Source: DAOTTY01 sp034437575 (GTDB lineage: Bacteria; Chloroflexota; Anaerolineae; Aggregatilineales; Phototrophicaceae). Taken from it: a stretch of DNA of 40,840 nt. A program made the position numbers and the translations under genes. The notes beneath the pieces are model-generated. The model was not told the DNA's origin and ran no database searches. It saw only the letters and a list, made by a program, of their open reading frames with translations. Below, one piece after another: positions 34,062-40,840 of the stretch; within the stretch, counting starts at the first letter, position 1; each line of letters starts with the position of its first letter. Where the stretch lies: positions 1 to 40,840 of the forward strand of contig DAOTTY010000003.1 of NCBI GenBank assembly GCA_034437575.1. The letters run 5' to 3'.

Positions 34062-34670
34062 TTAGTTATTACGTAGGGGGGTGCGGTTGCGGCTAAAAAA
34101 GTTCCGCAAAGAGCCAAATGCCCGTCGTGCCCACCTAAAAATGGAGTAGATTGCGATCACGATGCCCACTAGCAAGATTACACTGACGACCGCCGCTGCC
34201 AACGGGAAAGCCGTCATCAGGGCCAGTAATCCAATCACGCTCAGGTCTTCCGCTACGCTGACGACCGAGTTAGACACAGGTTCCGGGCTGGTGTTGACCA
34301 GCGCCCGAAAGCTGGCTTTGCCGCTGTGTGCAGTGAGGGCTGTCGTCCCGGCAATCAGCAGCGCTGCTGTGCGTAGTTCGGGGGCATCCGCTGGAACGAG
34401 ACCTAAAGCTAGCACCAACGCCCCTGCCGGGCGAATGAAGGTGTGGAAGAAATCCCACACACTATCCAGGTAGGGGGTTTTGTCCGCGAAGAACTCGATT
34501 ACAAACAGTGTGCCTGCAACTGCCAAAACCGGGATGCTGCTCACAAAATCCAGACCAGAGGGCAGGCTGACCAGTTCGGCACGGCCAGCAAAGCCGACAG
34601 CCAGGATCGTCAGATATAGATTGATGCCAGACGATAGTGAAAGGGGCAGGGTTGCCAGCAGGAATTCCAT
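34062..34670 (-). CDS. DUF4126 membrane protein
   Basis: 202 residues with five or six helices, function unknown. Family blocks FFADKTPYLDSVWDFFHTFIRP (about 60-81) and AHSGKASFRALVNTSPEPVSN (about 114-134) identify DUF4126. The N-terminus (LPLSLSSGINLYLT) also fits. A basic tail follows. GGAG lies 8 bases before the ATG. It is the first of a run of six minus-strand genes down to the histidine kinase. Confidence 0.88.
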   Translation of the reverse strand: MEFLLATLPLSLSSGINLYLTILAVGFAGRAELVSLPSGLDFVSSIPVLAVAGTLFVIEFFADKTPYLDSVWDFFHTFIRPAGALVLALGLVPADAPELRTAALLIAGTTALTAHSGKASFRALVNTSPEPVSNSVVSVAEDLSVIGLLALMTAFPLAAAVVSVILLVGIVIAIYSIFRWARRAFGSLRNFFSRNRTPLRNN

Positions 34671-34735
34671 GTGGGATGCTCCGAAATGTTTTCCTTCCCC
34701 AATGATAGGGGATGGACTGCCGTAACTGTGTGGAA

Positions 34736-34759
34736 CCCCCTCAGATTCAGGGGGCTTTT
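34736..34759. terminator. Terminator-like hairpin between the regulator gene and DUF4126
   Basis: CCCCCT (34736-34741) and AGGGGG (34749-34754) with a TTTT run on the plus side and only TT on the minus side. Both flanking genes are on the minus strand, so it probably ends the regulator transcript, though the T-run favours the other direction. Confidence 0.5.
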
Positions 34760-34784
34760 GCTAACAACTCACATGCAGCGGGGG

Positions 34785-35657
34785 TTACTTGATCTCGTTG
34801 GGCTGCGCAGCGTTGAAAAGTGCTTCGCGCAGGTCGTCAATGGTTTCATAGGTGCCGGAGGTGTTGTCTATGGTGCCGTTAGTCAGGCGTAATTGATGAT
34901 TTTGCACGGCTTCGCGCACCTTTTCTCGATCACGCAGTGGATAAAAATACTCACTGGACTGCTTAATGCGTGTTTCAATGCGGTCACGAATGCGCCCGAC
35001 GCTTTCCGGCGACGTGATAATGATGAAGTCTTCATCGCCAATGTGCCCGACGAAATCGCCTTCATTGCCGTATTCACGAATGGCATTGCGGATCATCAGG
35101 GTAACGGCCCGCAGCACGTCATCTGCTGCCACAAACCCATACATCGCCCGGAATTGGCTAAGGCTGTTGACCGAAATTTGAAGCACTGCCCAGGCATCAT
35201 TACTCTCCAACAACTGCCCCAGCCGCTCTATCGTTAGCGTAGACTCCGGCAAGTCGGTCACGGGGTTCGAGAGATAAGCCCGCTCGGCACGGTTGATGGC
35301 GTTCCGAATACGCAGACGCAGTTCTTGAATGTCAAACGGCTTGGTGATGTAGTCCACCACGCCTAGCTCTAATCCCTGGAGTTTGTCTACACGGTCACGC
35401 TTTTCCGTCAGGAAGATAATGGGGGTATTTTCCGTTTGGCGCTGGCCCCGCAACTGGCGGCACACCTCATAGCCATCAATGTCTGGCAGGCGAATATCTA
35501 AAAGAATGATACTAACGGGTTCTTCGCGTGAAATACGCAGGGCTTCTTCACCCCAAGAGGCCGTCAGAACCTCGTAATCTTGTACTCGGAAGTATGCGTT
35601 GAGCATTTCTGCCAGGTCAAGATCATCTTCTACGACCAAAATACGCGGTTTATCCAT
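34785..35657 (-). CDS. Response regulator with degenerate GGDEF domain
   Basis: 290 residues. Receiver domain (1-120) with D11/D12, phosphoacceptor D54 in LLDIRLP, and K106. Residues about 130-285 match a diguanylate-cyclase fold: NPVTDLP entry motif, AWAVLQISVNSL, and a signature that reads HIGDED instead of GGDEF (205-210). The loss of the GG and the Phe argues against c-di-GMP synthesis, so it is probably a binding or interaction module. AAGG precedes the ATG. It follows the roadblock gene by 93 bases. Confidence 0.88.
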   Translation of the reverse strand: MDKPRILVVEDDLDLAEMLNAYFRVQDYEVLTASWGEEALRISREEPVSIILLDIRLPDIDGYEVCRQLRGQRQTENTPIIFLTEKRDRVDKLQGLELGVVDYITKPFDIQELRLRIRNAINRAERAYLSNPVTDLPESTLTIERLGQLLESNDAWAVLQISVNSLSQFRAMYGFVAADDVLRAVTLMIRNAIREYGNEGDFVGHIGDEDFIIITSPESVGRIRDRIETRIKQSSEYFYPLRDREKVREAVQNHQLRLTNGTIDNTSGTYETIDDLREALFNAAQPNEIK

Positions 35658-35750
35658 GGGATTGCCTTAATCGCCCACACGAACTGCTTACTAACATCTG
35701 TAGTGCGCTGGCCATAACGACACCCCCGGCAGAGGGATCAGTACCAACGT

Positions 35751-36122
35751 CTAGACCAACTTCTCTAAGTCGCCAACGGTGCGGCCAATATCCAGGAAGA
35801 TCAAACCCAGCTTGGCTTCTTTGCGGGCAATAACGGTGAGCACTGCCTCTTCACCAACAGCATTGAGGATTACATAGCCCTGTTCCCCTTTCACGTAAAC
35901 TTGTTCCAGGGCACCGCGCCCCAACTCACTTGAAATCCGCTCGCCCAGCGAAATCATGGCAGCAGACATAGCCGACACGCGGTCATCCTCAATGTTGGGG
36001 GGCATCAGCGACGCCATACTCAGGCCATCAACGCTGACGATAGCTGCTGCTTCAACGTCGCCAGAACTGCGCTGCAAATCTTGCAGCCGCTCTACCAGTT
36101 GTTCAGTACGTGATCTAGCCAA
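35751..36122 (-). CDS. Roadblock/LC7 domain protein (MglB-like)
   Basis: 123 residues, single roadblock/LC7 domain. Such proteins dimerise and regulate small GTPases of the MglA/Ras-like group. Features: AAAIVSVDGLSMASLMP (about 25-41), MSAAMISLGERISSELG helix (52-68), VYVKGEQGYVILNAVGEEAVLTVIA strands (75-99) and a C-terminal helix. Start is TTG with GGGAG 7 bases upstream. No MglA-type GTPase is next to it. Its likely partner here is the downstream regulator. Confidence 0.88.
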   Translation of the reverse strand: MARSRTEQLVERLQDLQRSSGDVEAAAIVSVDGLSMASLMPPNIEDDRVSAMSAAMISLGERISSELGRGALEQVYVKGEQGYVILNAVGEEAVLTVIARKEAKLGLIFLDIGRTVGDLEKLV

Positions 36123-36489
36123 GAGTTATCTCCCATTGCATGTAGTTGTCTGTCACGAAAGCCATTACACGTCGGCATCAAGCCGAATGAGTGGAAGCCG
36201 GATGCCTTGTCAAATTGTAACATAAAACGCCGCACTTGCCCGATCAATGCAGGTTTTAGTATATATCGTGAATTAAGCCGGACGCAACCATTTGCATGTT
36301 ACAATGCCCTTCACAAATTGCTCGCAAATAGCCACGTCACGCATATACAAACCGCCCGGTTTATACACCCATAAGGGGGTGTGCTTTTAAGGCTATAGGA
36401 ACAACCTGTTTAAACAATTTCATATGCTGTTTAGATGGAAGTGTGGTTTACTCATGTTGTACAGAATGATGTATTGAAGGAGCGTCGTC
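36123..36489. other. Intergenic region between divergent genes
   Basis: About 370 AT-richer bases with no supported gene. Possible -10 boxes occur on both strands (TACAAT on the minus strand at 36219-36214 for the roadblock gene; TACAAT on the plus strand near 36300). A hairpin ACACCC/GGGTGT (36365-36382) followed by GCTTTT looks like an intrinsic terminator. A short transcript between the second -10 box and this hairpin is possible but unproven. Confidence 0.45.
36365..36388 (+). terminator. Terminator-like hairpin in the intergenic region
   Basis: ACACCC (36365-36370) and GGGTGT (36377-36382) followed by GCTTTT. There is no coding gene directly upstream on this strand, so it would end either a small RNA or a leader transcript. 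Confidence 0.45.
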
Positions 36490-36693
36490 ATGCAATCCAA
36501 TAATCTCAATAAAAGCACGCTTCGTACCATTCTCCGTGCTTTGTTGGCCCTAACCGTTCTGATGCCGCTGGGTGCTTTTGCTCTGTCACTTATCTGGCTA
36601 CCGTTGAAAGCCGGACTCGGCTTTGCGCTGGCCACCCTTGTTGGTATGGTGCTGTTGACCATTGTTGTGCAAAACACGATTTACCGCGTCTAA
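36490..36693 (+). CDS. Small two-helix membrane protein
   Basis: 67 residues, not recognised. A positively charged N-terminus (Lys and Arg within the first 16 residues) is followed by two hydrophobic helices (about 17-34 and 41-61) and a short polar end. AAGGAG lies 7 bases before the ATG, an excellent ribosome binding site, which supports it as a real gene. Confidence 0.65.
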   Translation: MQSNNLNKSTLRTILRALLALTVLMPLGAFALSLIWLPLKAGLGFALATLVGMVLLTIVVQNTIYRV

Positions 36694-36914
36694 TGCGCTG
36701 ATTCGCGTCTTTGGGCAAAGTTGTCTCAGCCATTGTGACACACTGGGAACCCTACTACATCAGCGCGTAACTAATCATAACGTCCGACGCCAGTGGGATG
36801 ATGGCAAAAGTCCAGTGTTTGAGTACAACCTGGGGCGCACCCGTGCCGCCAAAGCCCTTGACACCATTGCGGGCGAGGCCACAGAATACCCGCTCGTTGC
36901 CGATGGGCGGGGCG

Positions 36915-38954
36915 ATGACTACGTCAGTTGCCGACTCGCCGGGTATTGATTGCGCCCCGCCCTGGCTGCGGACTTTGCTTGAACTGGAATCCTTTCGTAT
37001 TTTGACGAGGCGTCGTGTAGGTCGTGGTGAGCTTGTCGGGTTGCTAGCCGTGATCGGGTTAGCGGCCTGGTTGCGTTTGGGCTATCCGGGCGTGAATTCG
37101 TTTGCGTTCGATGAGGCGCGGCTATCGCTGATTGCGCTGGAGATGGCGCGTGGCGGCGAGTTCGCAACGGTTGGGATGCCGTCAAGTGCGAGGGTGCCCA
37201 ATATGCCTGCGGCTGCATGGCTGTTTGCGATTCCCTACAGCCTATCGCCTGATCCGATGGTGGCGACCAACATGATTGCCCTGGCAAGCCTTGCAGCAGT
37301 GGTTGGGGTGTGGTGGTTGGCGCGGCAGTGGCACCCTCACGCTGGACTCATGGCGGCATTGCTCTTAGCAGCACATCCCTATGCGGTACTGTATGGCCGC
37401 AGCATCTGGGCGCAAAATCTACTGATTCCACTGACGGTTTTGTGGTTAGTCGCGGCTCACTGCGCTGTAATTCAGAAGCGGTTCGTGTGGGTGGGCACAA
37501 CAGCTTTCTTAACCGGATTCATTCTACAGGTACATTTTGCAGGGGCGGCACTCGTACTGGCTGGCGGGTATGTGTTCTTGCGCTTTCGTTGGTGGCGCTA
37601 CCCAGCAGCGGTAATTACAGGTGGGGTGCTGGCAGCGCTGTGTGCTGCGCCGTTCATCCTGACGCCGGGGGCTGTTACGGGGTTGATGGGAGCAGCGGGC
37701 GGTGAAGCACAAATTGACCTGCTGGCGGCGAGCATTGTGCCGCGTCTGGTCGTAGGTGTGGGCTGGCAATATCTGCTGCCCGGCGAGGTTGAACTGCCGC
37801 TGGTGCGCGTGGATGCGGCAATCTTCAATGCTGGGCTGAGTGTGGTTCTGGTCATCTTTATTGGATTGATGGGTGTGTTTGGGGCCGCGTCACTCTTTGG
37901 CGTGAGGGTGCCTGCTGAAGATGTTGAAACGGCAAAACCGAATCCACACGATAGGCAGCCGGTGCCATATTTGGTGGAACTGGCGCTGGTGGTGTTAGCT
38001 GCGCCATTAATCTTTTTTACGCGGCACAGTACGCCCATATTCATTCACTATTTGCTGCCAGTTTTGCCCGCTGTAGCGGTTATGGTTGGGTGGTTTGTGG
38101 CGTCACGGCAGCGATGGCTGCGACTAGGAACCCTGATTGGGGTCGGTATATTGACGCTCGGTTGGGTTGGCCAGTTGATACGGGCCTTCCCAGTTGCCGC
38201 GCAGCAGCACACACCAAACGGCATGGCGACCCCACTTGGCGTGCTGCGGGACGCAGCGCAAGTGCCCGCTTCCACACGCCCCATGCTTTACTTTACTCAC
38301 GGTGACAATCCTGACGTTGACGGCGAACCCGCAATTTTTCGAGCGTTGTGGTGGCCGCGCCGGGATAACACGCGCATCATTGACGGGCGCAGTGTGCTGA
38401 TTTTGCCGCCTTACGCTGCGACGATGATGTTTACTGAGCGCCCCTTCCAGGCGTGGGAGGAAATGCGCGAAAGCGAGTTACTTATTGACCCTGCGGACGT
38501 GCCCCGGCGCGACGGGGTTGAGCCTTTCCAGGTAATCCCATACGACGGGGAGACAATGCCCGCTGGATTCATGATGTTGGCGCAACCAGTGACGTTTGAC
38601 CACGGTGGGACGCTGCTAGGGTGGCGGACGTACACCGTTGGCCCCCGCGCACGGATTAGCACGCTATGGCGTTCGTCTGGTCCGATTGGGCAGGCGGTGC
38701 AGCAGTTCCATCATTTGCGCACGGATAGCACGCCTACCGGGGAGCCACATCGCGGGTCTGATGTGTCTGTCCGTGGGCACTTGTGGCAAGCAGATGATCT
38801 CGTTATCGTCATGGGTGACTTCCTTGACCTGTCGCCAGGGGTGGCTTACACGGTTGAGGTTGGGCACTACACGTTACCCGATGTGCAGCGCATCTCGTCA
38901 GACGCGGGTGATGTGATTCGATTGGGAACGGTGCAGTTCACGTTTGAACCATGA
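36915..38954 (+). CDS. ArnT/PMT-like membrane glycosyltransferase
   Basis: About 679 residues. GT-C fold, dolichol/polyprenyl-phosphate sugar transferase style (GT39/GT83). The first exported loop carries the DE motif (NSFAFDEARLS) typical of the catalytic Asp. About eleven helices follow, then an exported C-terminal domain of roughly 190 residues with no family match. The start is uncertain: ATG 36915 and 36903 both lie close to a GGGCGGGGC stretch. The frame is open back to 36798, but the extra residues look non-coding. It overlaps the next gene by 4 bases (ATGA). The acceptor is unknown. Confidence 0.75.
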   Translation: MTTSVADSPGIDCAPPWLRTLLELESFRILTRRRVGRGELVGLLAVIGLAAWLRLGYPGVNSFAFDEARLSLIALEMARGGEFATVGMPSSARVPNMPAAAWLFAIPYSLSPDPMVATNMIALASLAAVVGVWWLARQWHPHAGLMAALLLAAHPYAVLYGRSIWAQNLLIPLTVLWLVAAHCAVIQKRFVWVGTTAFLTGFILQVHFAGAALVLAGGYVFLRFRWWRYPAAVITGGVLAALCAAPFILTPGAVTGLMGAAGGEAQIDLLAASIVPRLVVGVGWQYLLPGEVELPLVRVDAAIFNAGLSVVLVIFIGLMGVFGAASLFGVRVPAEDVETAKPNPHDRQPVPYLVELALVVLAAPLIFFTRHSTPIFIHYLLPVLPAVAVMVGWFVASRQRWLRLGTLIGVGILTLGWVGQLIRAFPVAAQQHTPNGMATPLGVLRDAAQVPASTRPMLYFTHGDNPDVDGEPAIFRALWWPRRDNTRIIDGRSVLILPPYAATMMFTERPFQAWEEMRESELLIDPADVPRRDGVEPFQVIPYDGETMPAGFMMLAQPVTFDHGGTLLGWRTYTVGPRARISTLWRSSGPIGQAVQQFHHLRTDSTPTGEPHRGSDVSVRGHLWQADDLVIVMGDFLDLSPGVAYTVEVGHYTLPDVQRISSDAGDVIRLGTVQFTFEP

Positions 38955-39745
38955 AGCTTGAGTTCGTCAGTCAATTGGCCCAGGGCGATGCAAAGCCGGT
39001 GCCCCTCTTGTTTGTGCATGGGGCATGGCACGCTGCGTGGTGCTGGCAGGTCAACTTTATGCCGTATCTGGCGCAGCGCGGCTACGATACCTATGCATTT
39101 AGCCTGCGCGGGCACGGCAGCAGTGATGGGCACCGCAGTCTACCCGTCACCCGATTGGCCGACTATCTGGATGACTTGCGGATGGTGCTGGCACGCTTTG
39201 ATGTGCCCCCCGTCCTCGTTGGGCATTCTACGGGCGCACTTGTCATCCAAAAGCTGTTGCAACGGCCCAATCACATCCCCGCAGCCGTGTTTTTAGCCCC
39301 CATTCCGCCATCTGGTACAGGTGGTTTGGCGTGGCGCACGGTCATACAGCGCCCGCTGACCGCCCTGCGTGTATTGCTGACGCGCAATGTGGATCACAAG
39401 GTCGCGCAACCTGAACCCGACGGACGGGAGTTCTTCTCCCCGTATATGCCGCCAGACGAGGCTGACGATTACAGAAGGCGCTTCACGCGGGAGTCATTCA
39501 TAGCGGTTGGCATAGACGCCCTGTTGCTTGATTTGCCCTGTCGCCCGCATATCGACTGCCCGCTGCTGGTGATAGGCGGTCAGTACGATACGCTGTTCAC
39601 ACCTGTGGAAATACGGCAAACAGCCCGCACCTACGGCACGCAGGCGGTTATCATGCCGCAGATGGGCCACGAATTGATGCTTGATCCGGGTTGGGAAATT
39701 GTTGCCAATACGATAGATTCATGGCTGATTCGTGTACTGAATTAA
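38951..39745 (+). CDS. Alpha/beta hydrolase
   Basis: 264 residues, cytoplasmic. FVHGAWHAAW oxyanion region (21-30), nucleophile Ser93 in GHSTGA, Asp213 in GGQYD and His240 in MGHELM. Lysophospholipase/monoglyceride-lipase-like group. Translationally coupled to the glycosyltransferase by ATGA overlap, so it may act in the same lipid or glycan pathway (inference). Confidence 0.88.
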   Translation: MKLEFVSQLAQGDAKPVPLLFVHGAWHAAWCWQVNFMPYLAQRGYDTYAFSLRGHGSSDGHRSLPVTRLADYLDDLRMVLARFDVPPVLVGHSTGALVIQKLLQRPNHIPAAVFLAPIPPSGTGGLAWRTVIQRPLTALRVLLTRNVDHKVAQPEPDGREFFSPYMPPDEADDYRRRFTRESFIAVGIDALLLDLPCRPHIDCPLLVIGGQYDTLFTPVEIRQTARTYGTQAVIMPQMGHELMLDPGWEIVANTIDSWLIRVLN

Positions 39746-39754
39746 ACGGGTGGG

Positions 39755-39803
39755 GCTGCGCCACGCTCACGATGTTGGGCCGGGTGTGGGGCGTGGCGCT
39801 GTA
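39755..39803. terminator. Long hairpin between converging genes
   Basis: A perfect 9-bp stem GCGCCACGC (39758-39766) / GCGTGGCGC (39791-39799), with a likely GGCT/AGCC extension outside. No T-tract. Its place between converging stops suggests a transcription barrier or mRNA end. Confidence 0.4.
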
Positions 39804-39809
39804 GCCTGA

Positions 39810-40838
39810 CTACGCCTCGCCGCCGCCGCGCAACTCTGCCAGTAACTCGTCATAGTGTGCCAGCGTACTTCCCCCCGCATTTTGCGGCAGATCGTACTTG
39901 ACCAGAATCGCACGTCCCTGCTCAGCGTGCGTGATGGCTTCGTCAATCCGGTTCATCCGTTGCAGCACGACCGCGATATTAAGATGGAATAACGATTCAT
40001 CAGCCACTGCGCCGATGTCCTGCATGATGCCAATGATTTGCTCTTGAATGGCAACTGTGCGTTCTAATTCTCCATTCTGAAAGTAGATATAACCCATGTT
40101 GTTGAGCGTGACCGCTTCGCCGCCGCGGTCGCCCACCGCCCGTCTCAGGGGTAGCGCCTGGTCGTAGAAGTCCAGCGCCTTGCGCGGTTCACCAATACCA
40201 CGATACACCGCACCGATGTTGTTGAGCGTGACTGCTTCGCCGCCGCGGTCGCCCACCGCCCGTTGAAGGGGTAGCGCCTGCTCGTAGAACTCCAGCGCCT
40301 TACGTGATTCACCAATATCACGATATACCGCGCCGATGTTGTTGAGGGTGACTGCTTCGCCGCCGCGGTCGCCCACCGCCCGTCTCAGGGGTAGCGCCTG
40401 CTCGTAGAACGCGAGCGCCTTGCGCTTCTCGCCCAAGTCATCCCACGCTGAGCCGATGTTGGTGAGCGTGGCCGCTTCGCCGCCGCGGTCGCCCACCGCC
40501 CGGTACAGGGGCAGCGCCTGGTCGTAGAACTCCAGCGCCACCCGCTTCTCGCCCAACGCAGACCACGCTCCGCCGATGTTGGTGAGCGTGGCCGCTTCGC
40601 CGCCGCGGTCGCCCACCGCCCGGTCAAGGGGTAGCGCCTGCTCATAGAACTCCAGCGCCTTGCGCTTCTCGCCCAACGCAGACCACGCGAGGCCGATGTT
40701 GTTGAGCGTGGCCGCTTCGCCGCCGCGGTCGCCCACCGCCCGTTGAAGGGGTAGCGCCTGGTCGTAGAACTCCAGCGCCTTGCGCTTCTCGCCCAACGCA
40801 TCCCACGCGAGGCCGATGTTGTTGAGCGAGAAGCGCAA
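39810..40838 (-). CDS. TPR-repeat protein (5' end cut; kinesin-light-chain-like)
   Basis: Six almost identical 40-residue TPR units, pattern LNNIG-x-AW-x-x-LGEKRKALEFY-x-QALPL-x-RAVGDRGGEA, then two diverged units and a short tail ending RGGGEA. Protein-protein interaction scaffold of the type often fused to NB-ARC, CHAT or kinase domains. Any such domain would be upstream, beyond the right edge. The apparent first codons (40838-40827) come from an inverted copy of the repeat and are not trustworthy. The true start is not in the window. Confidence 0.85.
   Translation of the reverse strand: MRFSLNNIGLAWDALGEKRKALEFYDQALPLQRAVGDRGGEAATLNNIGLAWSALGEKRKALEFYEQALPLDRAVGDRGGEAATLTNIGGAWSALGEKRVALEFYDQALPLYRAVGDRGGEAATLTNIGSAWDDLGEKRKALAFYEQALPLRRAVGDRGGEAVTLNNIGAVYRDIGESRKALEFYEQALPLQRAVGDRGGEAVTLNNIGAVYRGIGEPRKALDFYDQALPLRRAVGDRGGEAVTLNNMGYIYFQNGELERTVAIQEQIIGIMQDIGAVADESLFHLNIAVVLQRMNRIDEAITHAEQGRAILVKYDLPQNAGGSTLAHYDELLAELRGGGEA
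40107..40826 (-). repeat. Six tandem 120-bp repeats encoding TPR units
   Basis: Units at 40826-40707, 40706-40587, 40586-40467, 40466-40347, 40346-40227 and 40226-40107. They are nearly identical at the DNA level, including synonymous positions in the GDRGGEA segment. That indicates recent duplication or ongoing homogenisation. Confidence 0.95.
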
Positions 40839-40840
40839 GG
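40778..40840. repeat. Exact 15-bp inverted copy of the repeat at the window end
   Basis: CCTTGCGCTTCTCGC at 40778-40792 occurs again as its exact reverse complement at 40826-40840, right at the window edge and with a 33-base gap. It breaks the 120-bp repeat pattern at 40828. Either a real inversion or an assembly fold-back in repetitive DNA. Confidence 0.85.

Noticed and set aside
40107..40826. Regular repeats as a CRISPR array
   Set aside because: The period is 120 bases with no unique spacers, and the repeats encode TPR units in frame.

Overview
This window looks like a stretch, probably a whole contig, of a bacterial chromosome from the Chloroflexota (Anaerolineae-like). That placement is inference from the gene complement and protein style: exported proteins with a V-x-A-Q type signal cleavage site, very large ABC permeases, DUF4126 and DUF6391-type membrane proteins, a kinesin-light-chain-like TPR protein, and frequent GTG/TTG starts. 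No rRNA, tRNA, phage, transposon or CRISPR array was seen. Both edges cut genes: ppk1 on the left, a TPR-repeat protein on the right. The right edge ends in an exact inverted copy of part of its own repeat.

Layout: 1-1586 (-) is polyphosphate kinase. 1802-3196 (+) is an orphan sugar-type solute-binding protein with a strong terminator. 3476-6159 (+) is a purine-related pair, 8-oxoguanine deaminase and a YgeY-like M20 hydrolase. 6434-7342 (-) is a DUF58 protein. 7755-12026 (+) is a phnD-phnC-phnE importer behind a Pho-box-like promoter, with an unusually large PhnE. 12297-13157 (-) is a secreted SH3 protein. 13706-15820 (+) is a multi-pass membrane protein with a C-terminal endonuclease/exonuclease/phosphatase domain, arranged like eukaryotic Cwh43.

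15817-22097 is a housekeeping block. fabF-rnc (-) diverges from ftsY-prfB-methyltransferase-glycosyltransferase (+). A perfect inverted repeat sits in the divergent promoter region. 22062-24063 (-) holds a YeaQ-type membrane protein, holA and a DUF6391-like protein. 24189-29594 (-) is a complete general amino-acid importer (aapJQMP order), again with enlarged permeases. 29732-34670 (-) is a run of same-strand genes: DUF4126, alpha/beta hydrolase, divergent SDR, fluoride channel crcB, uppP and a REC-histidine kinase. 34785-36122 (-) pairs a roadblock/LC7 protein with a REC + degenerate GGDEF regulator. 36490-39745 (+) holds a small membrane protein, an ArnT/PMT-like glycosyltransferase and an alpha/beta hydrolase. 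39810-40838 (-) is the TPR protein.

How the genes fit together: the clearest theme is nutrient uptake (phosphonate/phosphate-type, amino acid and sugar solute-binding proteins), with polyphosphate synthesis next to it. All three solute-binding proteins lack a lipobox cysteine, while permeases of both complete importers carry large extracytoplasmic domains. That combination, the PhnE whose transport domain is split by about 340 residues, and the Cwh43-like protein are the most unusual features here.
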